A stretch of 64,000 nt of DNA. Origin: an uncultured Pseudomonadota bacterium. Lineage in GTDB: Bacteria; Pseudomonadota; Gammaproteobacteria; Steroidobacterales; Steroidobacteraceae. The notes below the pieces were generated by a model. That model had not been told where the DNA came from. It did not search any database and worked only from the letters and a program-made list of their open reading frames with translations. The stretch is from assembly GCA_903832085.1 (NCBI GenBank), contig CAIKZZ010000021.1, forward strand, positions 62,001 through 126,000, read 5' to 3'. This document shows positions 38,630-48,762 of the stretch, piece after piece. The position numbers were made by a program, and so were the translations under genes. Within the stretch, counting starts at the first letter, position 1. Each line of letters starts with the position of its first letter.

Positions 38630-38849
38630 GGTAAATCCTTGATGAGTCTGGGATACATTGGGATGGGGACTAGTATAGACGTACGCGACAGGGCCGAGGT
38701 GGTTATGAACAGTGGATTATCGAGCCGGGGTCACTTTTATCAGGCTTTTTGCGGCCTGTGAGAGGCCGGATTCAGGCGGCGCTGCAATCAAGAGGTGCCG
38801 TTCGCGGCAGACCGTAGTAGAGTCAAGGCGTGTCCTAGGAGGCGTCCCC

Positions 38850-39278
38850 ATGACTGTATTCGAGCGGCGTACCGAGCCCTTGCCCACGGCGACTGTCGCC
38901 GGGCTCATCATGATCGGTGTCGGCTTGATTGGAATGACGGCGGGGGATCTTCCGGGGATCGCCGAGCAACTCGCGGCACCGCGGTGGCTGATGGGAATCT
39001 TAGGCGGCGTGCTCGTGGGCTCCGGCTGGCTTGCCGCGCGCGGCCGGTTGCCCGGGATCGCCCCACAGGGACGGCCGTGGATCATGCTGCTCTTGTTTGG
39101 TGTGTTGGGACTTGCTCTTGCTGCTCTGACGCACGTCACGCGCGCAGACGACGGCACGGGCGCCGCGTTATTCAGCGGCACAGTCATTAATGGCATTGCT
39201 CGGGTGCTCTTCGGCATCGGGATCGGCATCGTTGTGGGCTGGGCTGCTTACGAAGGCTCGGAAAGTCGGCGGCGCTGA
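38850..39278 (+). CDS. Small integral membrane protein, unknown
   Basis: A 142-residue protein with four hydrophobic segments (about 15-30, 44-58, 75-90, 108-130) and no family I recognise. ATG 38850 follows AGGAGG by 7 bases, a strong ribosome site, which decides this start over an open frame beginning at 38712. It is next to, and may be co-transcribed with, the cyanophycinase-like lipoprotein gene 27 bases downstream. Confidence 0.7.
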   Translation: MTVFERRTEPLPTATVAGLIMIGVGLIGMTAGDLPGIAEQLAAPRWLMGILGGVLVGSGWLAARGRLPGIAPQGRPWIMLLLFGVLGLALAALTHVTRADDGTGAALFSGTVINGIARVLFGIGIGIVVGWAAYEGSESRRR

Positions 39279-39305
39279 CTTAATATCGATAGTAGGGTGC
39301 AGCAC

Positions 39306-40298
39306 ATGCGCTTAATCCATGTCAGCGTGGTGTGGCTTTGGCTTTGCCTGCTGAGTGGCTGTGCAACCACGGCCTATCAACATTTTGAGGTCTCGGGTTT
39401 AGCCGGCGCGCCGGCAAAGCACACGCGACCGGGTCTACTGCTCATGGGCGGTGGTGAGTGGCCACCTCCGGCGGTGGCATGGTTTGCCGAGCAAGCGGGG
39501 CACGGTCGGCTTGTGATTCTGCGGGCTGCCGGGACCACTGAAGTTCAAGACGATTTTGTGCAGGGCAATTTTGGATTTTCGTCCATTGAGACACTCATTT
39601 TTCACTCGCGGTCTGCAGCAAGTGATCCAATCGTACTCGCCCGACTGCGTCAAGCCGATGCGATTTTTATCGGGGGTGGTGATCAATCAAAATACGTGCG
39701 CGCCTGGCAACACACACCACTGAGTCGCTTGCTGGAGGAGCACGTCGCCGCGGGGAAGCCGCTCGGCGGCACGAGCGCGGGATTGGCCATCTTGGGCGCC
39801 TATAGTTATGGTGCGATGGATGGCGGAAGTGTGCTGTCGCGCACCGCACTGCGCGCACCCTATGGCACCCAAGTGACGTTGGTGGAAAACTTTCTGCACT
39901 TGCCGCACTTGAGCGCCGTGATTACGGACAGTCATTTTGCAATTCGTCAGCGGCTCGGGCGCTTGATCACGTTTGTGGCGCGTCTATCGCAGCAGCACCA
40001 CGATCCTGCAATTGTTGGACTTGGGGTGGATGAGCAGGCGGCACTGTGTGTAGAGGCCGATGGCACGGCACATCTGTACACCAATACCGGAGGATATGCG
40101 TGGCTGGTGCGTGCGCCACGTACCCTGACGCGTGTGGCGCCCAATGCACCACTGAGCGTATCTGATGTGTCAATCACAGGCATCGACGTCGATAGCACAC
40201 TCGATTTAAATACCATGTCGGTACTGCACCCTGCGTTTCAATGGGCTGCGACCGTAACCGCTGGAAAATTGCTAACGACACGGGTTGAGATGCTTTAA
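39306..40298 (+). CDS. Cyanophycinase-like (peptidase S51) lipoprotein
   Basis: A 330-residue protein with a lipobox (LLSGC) after the signal peptide, so it is likely anchored to a membrane. The S51 fold is indicated by LLMGGGEW, AIFIGGGDQSKY and the nucleophile elbow GGTSAGLAILG. This branch also includes isoaspartyl dipeptidases and type 1 glutamine amidotransferase-like proteins. No cyanophycin synthetase is in the window, so cyanophycin is not a safe substrate. The start is ATG 39306; GTG 39297 is possible. Confidence 0.85.
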   Translation: MRLIHVSVVWLWLCLLSGCATTAYQHFEVSGLAGAPAKHTRPGLLLMGGGEWPPPAVAWFAEQAGHGRLVILRAAGTTEVQDDFVQGNFGFSSIETLIFHSRSAASDPIVLARLRQADAIFIGGGDQSKYVRAWQHTPLSRLLEEHVAAGKPLGGTSAGLAILGAYSYGAMDGGSVLSRTALRAPYGTQVTLVENFLHLPHLSAVITDSHFAIRQRLGRLITFVARLSQQHHDPAIVGLGVDEQAALCVEADGTAHLYTNTGGYAWLVRAPRTLTRVAPNAPLSVSDVSITGIDVDSTLDLNTMSVLHPAFQWAATVTAGKLLTTRVEML

Positions 40299-40309
40299 TG
40301 CTCGTGAGC

Positions 40310-40672
40310 TTATTCACTTTTTGCGAGTAAAGTCCGTACCGTCTCTGGCGGACGACAGAGCTTCGTGCCGAGTGGCGTCACCACGATGGGGCGATTGATC
40401 AAGATCGGATGCGCTAGCATCTGTGCGAGTAATTCCGCATCAGTGGATTGCTTGGATGAGAGCCCGAGCTCCTGACACAGTGGCTCTTTGTCGCGCAGCA
40501 ATCCGCGCACGCCACCGGCGTGTTCTGCAAGCTGTACGAGTGTTGCCATATCGGGTGGCGTTTTTAAATACTCAATGATGTGTGGCTCAGCTCCGGCCTC
40601 ACGAATGAGTGCGAGTACAGCCCGAGATGTGCCACACGCAGGATTGTAGTAAATGATCACCGGTTGCGTCAT
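40310..40672 (-). CDS. Arsenate reductase-like (ArsC, glutaredoxin type)
   Basis: A 120-residue ArsC/Spx-family protein. The single catalytic cysteine is in YYNPACGTSR, and the later helix and RPIVVTPLGTKLCRPPE are typical of ArsC. It would reduce arsenate with glutathione. There are no other ars genes nearby, and the stand-alone YffB/ArsC-like proteins often have unproven activity. It is convergent with the cyanophycinase-like gene. Confidence 0.85.
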   Translation of the reverse strand: MTQPVIIYYNPACGTSRAVLALIREAGAEPHIIEYLKTPPDMATLVQLAEHAGGVRGLLRDKEPLCQELGLSSKQSTDAELLAQMLAHPILINRPIVVTPLGTKLCRPPETVRTLLAKSE

Positions 40673-40695
40673 GCTCAGGCGCGGGTTTGGTCGCG

Positions 40696-42927
40696 TTAGC
40701 TATGCGGTTTTAAATGGGCATCCATAAAGTTTTTAATGGACGTGTAGATATGCGTTTTCATTTGTGGCGTTGATAGCCCGTGTTTGGCGCCCGGATATGT
40801 CATGAGCTCAAATTGGACATTCCGCTTTTGGAGTTCTGACATGAGCGATGTTGAGTTAGCAAAGAGCACATTATCATCTGCCATGCCATGGGCTAGAAAC
40901 AGTGGCGAGTGCAAGCCGTCCAGTGCCGCAAAGACGGCGGACTGCTCATAGCCTTTTGGGTTCACTAGGGGGCGTTCTAGATAGCGCTCCGTATAGCACG
41001 TATCGTATAAACGCCAGTCCGTGACCGGAGCAACCGCGGCTCCTGCGGCGATGAGATCCGATCCTTTGGACAGCAACATCAGCGTCATATAGCCGCCATA
41101 GCTCCAACCAAACACGCCAATGTGTTTGGCATCAACAAAGGATTGACTGCCGAGCCAACGAATTCCGTCGAGTTGGTCTTTGACTTCGATCGCACCGAGC
41201 TGACCGGCAATGGCATCCGAGAACTTGCGACCGCGGCGTGGGGTTCCACGATTATCCAGCATAAAGACTAGATACCCGTGCTGAGCCATGTAGATATCAA
41301 AAGCGGACTGCCAACCGCGATGTACTTGCTGCGAGGTTGGTCCACCATAGACTCTGAGAAACACCGGATATTTCTTGGACGGATCGAAGCCTAAGGGTTT
41401 AATCAGTTGGTACTCAAGGCGTTGACCATCGTCTGCTGTGATGTGGCCATACTCCGGTGTGAGGTGTTGCTCCCGATAGGGCCAGTATGGATGCGTGGAG
41501 TTCAGAGCATTTTCTTCAATCCATGCAAGGTGCTGACCATTGGGCGCGTGAATGGCGACTTGCGGTGGTGTGGTGGGGTTGCTGTAGGTGTCAACGTATA
41601 AGCCAACACGGTTCGCGCCATGCGCAAACTGAGCATCATGCCAGCCGTCTTGTAGGCTGATGCGCTGTGGGTGTGTCGCGGTTGTCCCATCGAGGCGCAC
41701 GGCATAGATCTGCCGATCACTGGCCGCCTCTTTGTTGGCATCAAAATACACAAGACCTGAGTATTCATCCACTGCAAGGAGCGTGTCGATGTTCCAGTTA
41801 CCCACCGACAATGGCCGCAAGAGCGTGCCATCAAGCCCATACAAGTACAGGTGTTTCATGCCGCTGCGTTCAGACGCCCAGACAAATGCCGACTGCTTTG
41901 TCAAAAAGTGCAAGTCCTCGTGCAGATTAATCCACGCTGTGGAGATTTCGGTGAGTACCATCCGCGATGCGAGACTCATGCGATCAACGAGCACCAGATC
42001 CAGACGTTTTTGTGAGCGCGTTAGACGCTGAAAGGCCAGCTGGTGACTGTCAGGGGCCCAGTCCACGCGCGCAAGATAAATATCCGGATCAGACCCTAGG
42101 TCGATGAAGCGGGAGTCTCCACCCGTGGGCGCAACGAGACCTAAGCTCACCGTGACATTCGGATCCCCCGCCGCCGGATAGCGTTGTTCAACGACATCGA
42201 CGTGATCCGCATGCAGTTCCATGCGTTTGACCAAAGGCACGGCCGTTTCATCGAAGCGCTTGTAGGCGATAGCAGCATCATCGGGGGCCCACCAGTAGCC
42301 ACTGCGCTGATCCATCTCTTCTTGAGCGACAAATTCGGCTTCCGCGTTATGCACAGCACCGCCGCCATCGTGCGTTAGCTGCGTACGTTTGCCCGATGCA
42401 AGTTCGATGACCCACAGGTTTTGGTTGCGCACATAGGACACATACTGCCCCTTGGGCGACACTTGTGCATCGAGTAGTGGTTCAGCGCTTTGTATGAGCG
42501 TCGTCAGTGCGGTCGCCGTGGGGGCATCTAGGTTATACAGATAGAGTGTGTCGCCTAGCGTGAACAGCACGCGCCGGCCATCCGGTGCCCACACATAGTC
42601 CACAATGCCGTGGAAGTCGGCGATGCGCGCGCGCTCACGCCGGCCTTTTTCCACGTCGGAGAGCTGTTCATTGGGCAGCAGCTGGCGTGAATCGACCGCA
42701 AGGTGCAGAGCGCGGGTTTTAAGGTCATAGGTCCACAGATCCAGTTGGTGTTGATCGTCCGCACGCCCGCGCAGCAGCCCCACGCGCGAGCCATCAGGGG
42801 CTATTTTGACGCCGCGGGGGGTGGGTCCGGCCAGTGCGGGATCGGCAAAGATCCGCTCAATGGTCAGCGGATCGGCAGCAGCGGACAGTGTACACATAAG
42901 GCAAAGTAACCCGAGGGTGCGGTGCAT
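40696..42927 (-). CDS. DPP IV-like S9 family peptidase
   Basis: A 743-residue exported serine peptidase. A signal peptide (about 1-18) is followed by a beta-propeller (DPP IV N-terminal domain; EEMDQRSGYWWAPDD is the substrate-amine Glu region) and a hydrolase domain. The triad is S609 in GWSYGGY, D684 in ADDN and H716 in AKHGL. GGAG lies 8 bases before the ATG. It should release dipeptides, probably Xaa-Pro, from periplasmic peptides. Confidence 0.92.
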   Translation of the reverse strand: MHRTLGLLCLMCTLSAAADPLTIERIFADPALAGPTPRGVKIAPDGSRVGLLRGRADDQHQLDLWTYDLKTRALHLAVDSRQLLPNEQLSDVEKGRRERARIADFHGIVDYVWAPDGRRVLFTLGDTLYLYNLDAPTATALTTLIQSAEPLLDAQVSPKGQYVSYVRNQNLWVIELASGKRTQLTHDGGGAVHNAEAEFVAQEEMDQRSGYWWAPDDAAIAYKRFDETAVPLVKRMELHADHVDVVEQRYPAAGDPNVTVSLGLVAPTGGDSRFIDLGSDPDIYLARVDWAPDSHQLAFQRLTRSQKRLDLVLVDRMSLASRMVLTEISTAWINLHEDLHFLTKQSAFVWASERSGMKHLYLYGLDGTLLRPLSVGNWNIDTLLAVDEYSGLVYFDANKEAASDRQIYAVRLDGTTATHPQRISLQDGWHDAQFAHGANRVGLYVDTYSNPTTPPQVAIHAPNGQHLAWIEENALNSTHPYWPYREQHLTPEYGHITADDGQRLEYQLIKPLGFDPSKKYPVFLRVYGGPTSQQVHRGWQSAFDIYMAQHGYLVFMLDNRGTPRRGRKFSDAIAGQLGAIEVKDQLDGIRWLGSQSFVDAKHIGVFGWSYGGYMTLMLLSKGSDLIAAGAAVAPVTDWRLYDTCYTERYLERPLVNPKGYEQSAVFAALDGLHSPLFLAHGMADDNVLFANSTSLMSELQKRNVQFELMTYPGAKHGLSTPQMKTHIYTSIKNFMDAHLKPHS

Positions 42928-43088
42928 GGCAGGATCTCCAGACTAGGGGGCATTATTAACTGGATTGCTGCTGAAGAACCAGCCAGATGATAGGCGCCTC
43001 AGACGTCGCTCATAGCCACTGCGAGTAGGCACTGCGGTCATTGTCAGGCACTATGGGCCGTCGGTTATTACTGGTAGGGGCAAAAGCG

Positions 43089-44345
43089 ATGAGCCACCAA
43101 AGGCGCGCCGTGCTGATCCTGTGCTTGAGCCTCACCCTGTTAGCGGTGAGCCTCGCGGCAGAAACCGGTTCGCTGGTTGCACATCAAGTAGCCCATGGTG
43201 CAAAGCCACCGATCAAGCACGTGTTCGTGATTGTGCTCGAGAACAAAGGCTTCGACGAAACCTTTGGACCCGCGTCACAGGCGCCGTACCTCGGAAAGAC
43301 CTTACCGTCGCATGGCGTCTTATTGACCCAGTATTTTGGGACGACCCATTACAGTTTGGGCAATTACATCGCCATGATGAGTGGCCAAGCAGGGAATCCG
43401 CAGACGCAAGGGGATTGCGAGCGGTACACCGAGTTTGATTTAAAGGGCATGACAGCGGATGGACAAGCCATTGGCAGCGGCTGTTTGTATCCGGCGACGA
43501 TCAAGACACTTGCGGATCAACTGACGGCGCGCGGACTGCAGTGGAAGGCGTATATGGAAGACATGGGCAATGACCCCGCACGTGAAGCGTTGGTCTGCGC
43601 TCATCCGATGCCCAATACGATGGATCTCACCCAGTCTGCCGAGGCGCCATCAGCGCATGTTCCGCGTGGTGATCAATACGCGACGCGGCACAATCCTTTT
43701 GTCTATTTTCATTCGATCATTGACTCACCAGCATGTCGAACTCATGTGGTGAACCTGTCGGTCTTACAGCACGACTTAGCCAACGTACGCACCACGCCAA
43801 ATTTTGTTTTCATCACTCCGAATCTGTGTCATGACGGGCACGATGCGCCCTGCAAAAATGGGGAGCCCGGCGGGCTCGTCTCTGCCGATGCATACTTAAA
43901 GGAGCTCGTGCCACAAATACTGCAGTCCCCCGCTTATCAGCAGGACGGCTTATTGGTGGTGACTTTCGATGAAGGCGAGGTGAGTGAAACGCCTAATGGT
44001 CAGGGTGGTTTTATTGATCATGCGATCGGTGCGAGCTGCTGCGAGCAAAAGCCTGGGCCTAACTTTGGTCCATTCCCACAGACTATTAGAGACGGTGAGT
44101 ACCTAGAAATCTTCGATAGTTTTGGCGGTGATCGCACCGGCGCGGTGTTGCTATCGCCATTCTTAGATGCGGGCCGTGTGTCCACGACAGCGTTTAATCA
44201 TTACTCGCTGTTAAAATCACTGGAAGATGTGTTTGGGATCGCGCAGCACTTAGGGTATGCGGCACAAGCAGGGCTTGTGGGTTTTTTTGATGCGGATGGT
44301 TCTGATGTGTTGTGGAAGCAGGTACAACCGCCCGTCACACATTAA
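43089..44345 (+). CDS. Exported phosphoesterase family protein
   Basis: A 418-residue member of the phosphoesterase/acid phosphatase group (related to AcpA and phospholipase C of Pseudomonas type). Signs are the opening VIVLENKGFDETFG and the later LLVVTFDEGE, both metal/active-site regions. A signal peptide is at about 5-24. AGGGG lies 8 bases before ATG 43089; an earlier ATG at 43041 adds residues before the signal peptide. The substrate may be a phosphodiester or phospholipid. Confidence 0.85.
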   Translation: MSHQRRAVLILCLSLTLLAVSLAAETGSLVAHQVAHGAKPPIKHVFVIVLENKGFDETFGPASQAPYLGKTLPSHGVLLTQYFGTTHYSLGNYIAMMSGQAGNPQTQGDCERYTEFDLKGMTADGQAIGSGCLYPATIKTLADQLTARGLQWKAYMEDMGNDPAREALVCAHPMPNTMDLTQSAEAPSAHVPRGDQYATRHNPFVYFHSIIDSPACRTHVVNLSVLQHDLANVRTTPNFVFITPNLCHDGHDAPCKNGEPGGLVSADAYLKELVPQILQSPAYQQDGLLVVTFDEGEVSETPNGQGGFIDHAIGASCCEQKPGPNFGPFPQTIRDGEYLEIFDSFGGDRTGAVLLSPFLDAGRVSTTAFNHYSLLKSLEDVFGIAQHLGYAAQAGLVGFFDADGSDVLWKQVQPPVTH

Positions 44346-44413
44346 TGTGTGCGGGTGGTCAGTCTTAAATGTTGCGCTATCCAGTCGCGCGACACGTATA
44401 TAAGGAAACCGTG

Positions 44414-46114
44414 ATGTCACTTTCTTTAAATAGATCGCTCCTCGCTGCAGGCCGCACATGGTGCCGTTTAGCTTGCATCGTGGCGGCGCTCGGCTGTGTG
44501 ATTGTCAGTGGTGTCAGTGCGGATGTGCCTAAGGCGCCGCCTGGCGAGGAATTCATTGGCTCTATTGCTGGTGGCTCTATACATCCGCCACTACCCGCGC
44601 CGCCGCGCCGTCAAGGCGAAGGGTTGGGCCCCTTTAAGCGATTAGTCATTCGCGGCGCGACGTTGATTGATGGGACCGGGGCGCCGCCCATCGGCCCTGT
44701 CGATATCGTTGTTGAGCAAGACCGGATCGTGCGCATCGCAAGTGTCGGGTTTCCTAAAATGCCGCTGCACGAAAGTCGCCGACCTGAGAAGGGCGATTAC
44801 GAGATCGACGCGACGGGTATGTACGTGCTGCCAGGCTTTATTAATGCGCATGCGCATATTGCAGACTCCGATCAAGGAAAGGTGGGGGAGGTCCCCTCGG
44901 CTGAGTACGTCTATAAGTTGTGGCTAGGGCATGGCATCACCACGGTGCGCGAGGCAGGAGCGTTTAATGGCTTGCGCTGGACACTAAATGAGAAGCAGCA
45001 CAGTGCGGCGCACGAAACAGTCTCTCCACGTCTTGCCGTGTATGCGGGGTTTCCGGTGGGCGCGAATGTTCCGGGGGCCGTGAGTACGCCAGATGACGCG
45101 CGACGCTGGGTGGATGCGATTGCCACAAGTGGCGCGGATGGCATTAAGTTTGTAGGCTCGCCCCCCGCGTTGATGAAAGCCGCACTCGCCGAGGCAAAAA
45201 TCAAAAACTTGCGGAGTGCCTGCCATCATTCCCAATTTGCCGTTGCACGGATGAACGTGATGGACACATCCGCCTGGGGGCTCACAAGTCTTGAGCATTG
45301 GTATGGACTGCCGGAAGCCTTATTCACCGATCGCACTGTGCAAGACTTTCCTGCCGATTATAACTATAGCGATGAGTCCAACCGATTTGGTGAAGCGGGA
45401 CGCTTATGGGCGCAAGCCGCGCCCCGCGGGAGTGCGCGCTGGAACGAGGTCATTAAAACGCTGGTTGACCGTGATTTCACCATGGTACCGACATTTACGA
45501 TTTACGAAGCAAGTCGGGATTTAATGCGCGAGATGCACGCTGACTGGCACGATCAATACACACTACCCACATTGACGCGCTGGTATGCCCCCAATCGCGA
45601 GGCGCACGGTGCGTATTGGTTCAACTGGACGACGGCCGATGAGGTGGCCTGGCGTAAGAACTATCAGATTTGGATGTCATTCATCAATGACTATAAAAAT
45701 GCAGGTGGACGCGTGGCCGTCGGGGATGACGCAGGGTATATCTATAAGCTCTTCGGTTTTGCGTGGGTACGCGAGCTTGAGCTTCTGCAAGAGGCGGGGT
45801 TTCATCCGTTGGAAGTGGTGCGCTCTGCGACGCTGTCAGGGGCAGAACTCCTCGGTATGGCTGATCGCATCGGCTCCGTGGAAGTCGGCAAGATGGCAGA
45901 TCTAGTTATTGTGCCTGAGAACCCATTAGCAAATTTTAAAGTGCTGTATGGCACAGGCGCGCTGAAGCTGGATGATAAAACGCATCAAGTGACCCGTGTG
46001 GGTGGTGTGCGCTACACCATTCACGATGGCATTGTGTATGACGCGCCGAAATTACTTGCTGATGTGCGGCAAATGGTGACTGACGCCAAAGCGCGCGAGG
46101 CGGCAGCGAAATAA
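44414..46114 (+). CDS. Exported amidohydrolase
   Basis: A 566-residue metal-dependent hydrolase of the amidohydrolase superfamily. The HxH motif is in NAHAHI; a later His cluster HHSQ and the end GMADRIGSVEVGKMADLVIV are typical of imidazolonepropionase-like members. A signal peptide covers about 1-38. AAGGA is 7 bases before ATG 44414. The substrate is unknown; related exported enzymes cleave peptides or hydantoin/imide compounds. Confidence 0.87.
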   Translation: MSLSLNRSLLAAGRTWCRLACIVAALGCVIVSGVSADVPKAPPGEEFIGSIAGGSIHPPLPAPPRRQGEGLGPFKRLVIRGATLIDGTGAPPIGPVDIVVEQDRIVRIASVGFPKMPLHESRRPEKGDYEIDATGMYVLPGFINAHAHIADSDQGKVGEVPSAEYVYKLWLGHGITTVREAGAFNGLRWTLNEKQHSAAHETVSPRLAVYAGFPVGANVPGAVSTPDDARRWVDAIATSGADGIKFVGSPPALMKAALAEAKIKNLRSACHHSQFAVARMNVMDTSAWGLTSLEHWYGLPEALFTDRTVQDFPADYNYSDESNRFGEAGRLWAQAAPRGSARWNEVIKTLVDRDFTMVPTFTIYEASRDLMREMHADWHDQYTLPTLTRWYAPNREAHGAYWFNWTTADEVAWRKNYQIWMSFINDYKNAGGRVAVGDDAGYIYKLFGFAWVRELELLQEAGFHPLEVVRSATLSGAELLGMADRIGSVEVGKMADLVIVPENPLANFKVLYGTGALKLDDKTHQVTRVGGVRYTIHDGIVYDAPKLLADVRQMVTDAKAREAAAK

Positions 46115-46135
46115 CGCACCACGTGTTAGTCAAAC

Positions 46136-46163
46136 CCGGTGATGGCGCTGAGGCCATCACCGG
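46136..46163. terminator. Strong hairpin between convergent genes
   Basis: Two perfect 11-base arms, CCGGTGATGGC and GCCATCACCGG, enclose a 6-nt loop between the amidohydrolase and the membrane dipeptidase genes. The stem is strong but no T-run follows on either strand. Confidence 0.55.
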
Positions 46164-46230
46164 CTGACAAGTGCACTGTGCTTGCCATGCTTGCTGCCTG
46201 GCGCAATGGCGAGTCTGCCGTGTGCTTGTA

Positions 46231-47544
46231 TTAATGCAGTCGTGGAATGTCCAGCGTGTCCTCAGTAGGCGCTTGTGTGCTGCGCAGTGACAGGGCCACC
46301 TGTTCAGTGGCGCTAAGCACGCGTAGCAGGTTGGCGCCCGCGACCTTGGCAACGTCCGCATCGGACCAGCCACGACGCAACAGTTCTTCAAGAAGTGCTG
46401 GAAAGCGATCCACTCCGGACAGCCCCTGTGGGGTTTCAGTAATACCGTCAAAATCAGAGCCTAAGCCCACATGATCGACGCCAGCGACGTCACGAAGATG
46501 CTCGATGTGATCGGCAACCTGCGCCAGTGTGCTCACCGGTTTCGGATGCGCCTCTAGCCAGCGATTCAATGCCGCTTGCGCGCGGTCCGGTTGGCCTATG
46601 TAGAGGCCATCGTAGGGTGGGCTACTGAAACGAGTCTTCTCTGCGGCGAGATTAGCCTCCCACTGTGCAAGCTCTTGCGACACATAGCCTGGATTGAAAT
46701 TCACCATCACCACGCCACCATTTGCCGCGACCAGTGACAGGATGTCATCGGGCACATTGCGTGGGTGATCCACGAGTGTACGCGCTGAGGAGTGCGAAAA
46801 GATCACCGGTGCTGCGGTGGCGCTCAGAGCCGCACGCATGGTTTGTGGCGAGACGTGACTTAAATCCACCAACATACCGAGCCGGTTCATCTCGTGGATG
46901 ACTGTGATACCAAAAGGCGTGAGTCCGTTATGGACAGGATTATCGGTCGCCGCATCTGCCCAATCGGTATTTGAGGTGTGTGTCAGCGTCATATACCGAG
47001 CACCGAGCTCGTACATTTGCCGAAGCACAGCGAGCGAGTTATTCATCTGGTGACCGCCCTCGATGCCGATCAGAGAAGCCACTTTGTGTGCTTGATGAAT
47101 GCGCTTGATGTCAGCGGCGGTATAGGCCATCTCAAAAGCCGTCGGATAGCGATTCGCCATGCGCTTGACGATATCGATCTGTTCTAGCGTGGTTTGCACC
47201 GCCAAAGCGCCTTTGACCTCGACCGGAATCCACACGGACCAGAACTGCCCACCGACGTGACCTGCGCGTAGGCGGGGGATGTCGGTCATGTAAGAGCCGG
47301 CCCCAGTCGGTACGGGGATGTGACTCGTATCGGTGGCAAGATCAATCTGCGAGAAACTTCCGTGTGCCCGCATGCGGATTTCCCATGGGAGGTCATTGTG
47401 GCCATCAATGAGTGGCGTTTGCGCAAGAATGCGCTCGACCCGTGCGTGGTAGTCGGTCGTTGCGGGCGCAGCAAGTACACTGCAGGCTGTCAGTGCGCAG
47501 AGGATGCTGCTGAGCAATCTGATGGGGTGTTGACGAATGGACAT
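46231..47544 (-). CDS. Membrane dipeptidase (renal dipeptidase, M19)
   Basis: A 437-residue exported zinc dipeptidase. HND in DGHNDLPWEIRM gives the first metal ligands, IEGGHQ the bridging Glu, HSSARTLVDHPRNVPDD the second His region and GSDFDG the Asp. A signal peptide lies at about 8-26. ATG 47544 is preceded by GGAG at 6 bases; the frame upstream starts at 47562. Members cleave dipeptides, including D-amino-acid ones. Confidence 0.92.
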   Translation of the reverse strand: MSIRQHPIRLLSSILCALTACSVLAAPATTDYHARVERILAQTPLIDGHNDLPWEIRMRAHGSFSQIDLATDTSHIPVPTGAGSYMTDIPRLRAGHVGGQFWSVWIPVEVKGALAVQTTLEQIDIVKRMANRYPTAFEMAYTAADIKRIHQAHKVASLIGIEGGHQMNNSLAVLRQMYELGARYMTLTHTSNTDWADAATDNPVHNGLTPFGITVIHEMNRLGMLVDLSHVSPQTMRAALSATAAPVIFSHSSARTLVDHPRNVPDDILSLVAANGGVVMVNFNPGYVSQELAQWEANLAAEKTRFSSPPYDGLYIGQPDRAQAALNRWLEAHPKPVSTLAQVADHIEHLRDVAGVDHVGLGSDFDGITETPQGLSGVDRFPALLEELLRRGWSDADVAKVAGANLLRVLSATEQVALSLRSTQAPTEDTLDIPRLH

Positions 47545-47661
47545 AGCGGACTCCAGAGGCAATCAAACGGAGTCTATGGTAACGTTTGATAAGCCCTTTG
47601 AGCTGTATTTATATCGCTGGTAGTCGCCGGCATCCACAAGCGCCAATCGCCGTGAGGGATT

Positions 47662-48633
47662 ATGTTTCTGCAACGTCTCAGTGTTCTGTGCATGTTGGTC
47701 AGTACGCTTGCCGTGGCGGCTCCACCACCACGTGTAGCCGCAGTGCCACTGATAACCACCGACAAACAGGATGTGCTGTGGGCGCAGCTGCAGGCAAAGA
47801 TTGGGGCCGTGGAGCAGGGGCTTGATGGCGTCCTTGGGGTGGCGATTCTTGATCTGACCACGGGGCGCAGTTTGCTCGTGCACCCGGACGAGGTATTTCC
47901 TCAGGCGAGTGTGATAAAAATCCCGTTGCTAGCTGAGCTCTATCGGCAGCATACACTGGATGCAAGTACGGTCCCGGCCCCTGCGCGCCTCACCGACCGC
48001 TACGTGATGCAGGCCACCGACTTGGTTGCCGAGAGCGATATTATGGCGGGTCTCACTCCGGGTGTAACGGTACTGACCAATCGTGACTTGGCAACCATGA
48101 TGGTTGCGGTGAGCGATAACTCGGCCACGAATGTGTTGATTGATCGGGTGGGCATGACGCAGGTACAGAAACTCACTGTCGATCTAGGCCTCGCGCACAC
48201 CGTGTTGCGACGCAAGATGATGGATCTCAAAGCGGCTGGCGAGGGGCGTGAGAATCTATCGACACCACGGGAGATGATGTTGTTTTTAGAAGCCGTCTAC
48301 CGTGGCCGAGTCATCGCCGCTCCCTTGCTCGAGGATTTTTTCAACGTCTTAGCAACGCACAAGGACAGTTGGTTGCCGGCAGAGCTACCGAGCGATCTTA
48401 AAATTGCTAACAAGCCCGGATTTTTAGAAGGTGTACGCAACGATGTAGGTGTCGTATTTCTCGCGCATCGGCCGTATATCATTTGTGTGATGACCACCTA
48501 TCTTGCGCGTGAGCGTGACGGGGAACTCGCCATTAGTCGCATTTCTGGTGACACCTATCGACTTTTTGATCGACTCGCACGCGCATCCGAATACGGTCGC
48601 GTCGTGTCACCGCGCAATGCAGGTATGCACTGA
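47662..48633 (+). CDS. Class A beta-lactamase-fold serine hydrolase
   Basis: A 323-residue exported protein with the fold of class A beta-lactamases: SVIK at 83-86, SDN at 151-153 and KPG (in place of KTG) at 251-253. The omega loop lacks a clear ExxLN glutamate, so efficient penicillin hydrolysis is unlikely. A signal peptide lies at about 1-20. It sits between the dipeptidase (divergent) and an aldo/keto reductase. Confidence 0.85.
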   Translation: MFLQRLSVLCMLVSTLAVAAPPPRVAAVPLITTDKQDVLWAQLQAKIGAVEQGLDGVLGVAILDLTTGRSLLVHPDEVFPQASVIKIPLLAELYRQHTLDASTVPAPARLTDRYVMQATDLVAESDIMAGLTPGVTVLTNRDLATMMVAVSDNSATNVLIDRVGMTQVQKLTVDLGLAHTVLRRKMMDLKAAGEGRENLSTPREMMLFLEAVYRGRVIAAPLLEDFFNVLATHKDSWLPAELPSDLKIANKPGFLEGVRNDVGVVFLAHRPYIICVMTTYLARERDGELAISRISGDTYRLFDRLARASEYGRVVSPRNAGMH

Positions 48634-48762
48634 CGCCAAATTCAGGCGGGCGAGGCGTGAGGGACTGAAGGTTTAGCGCCTTGCGTTGTCGGCATGTGTT
48701 ACACAGCACGCTGCAGCCGTGCAGCCGATATGCGGTCGCAGTGGCGTTGAAGGAGCGGTTGT

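Noticed and set aside
47662-48633. True class A beta-lactamase (resistance gene)
   Set aside because: The omega-loop glutamate pattern is missing and KTG is changed to KPG; a general serine hydrolase is more likely.
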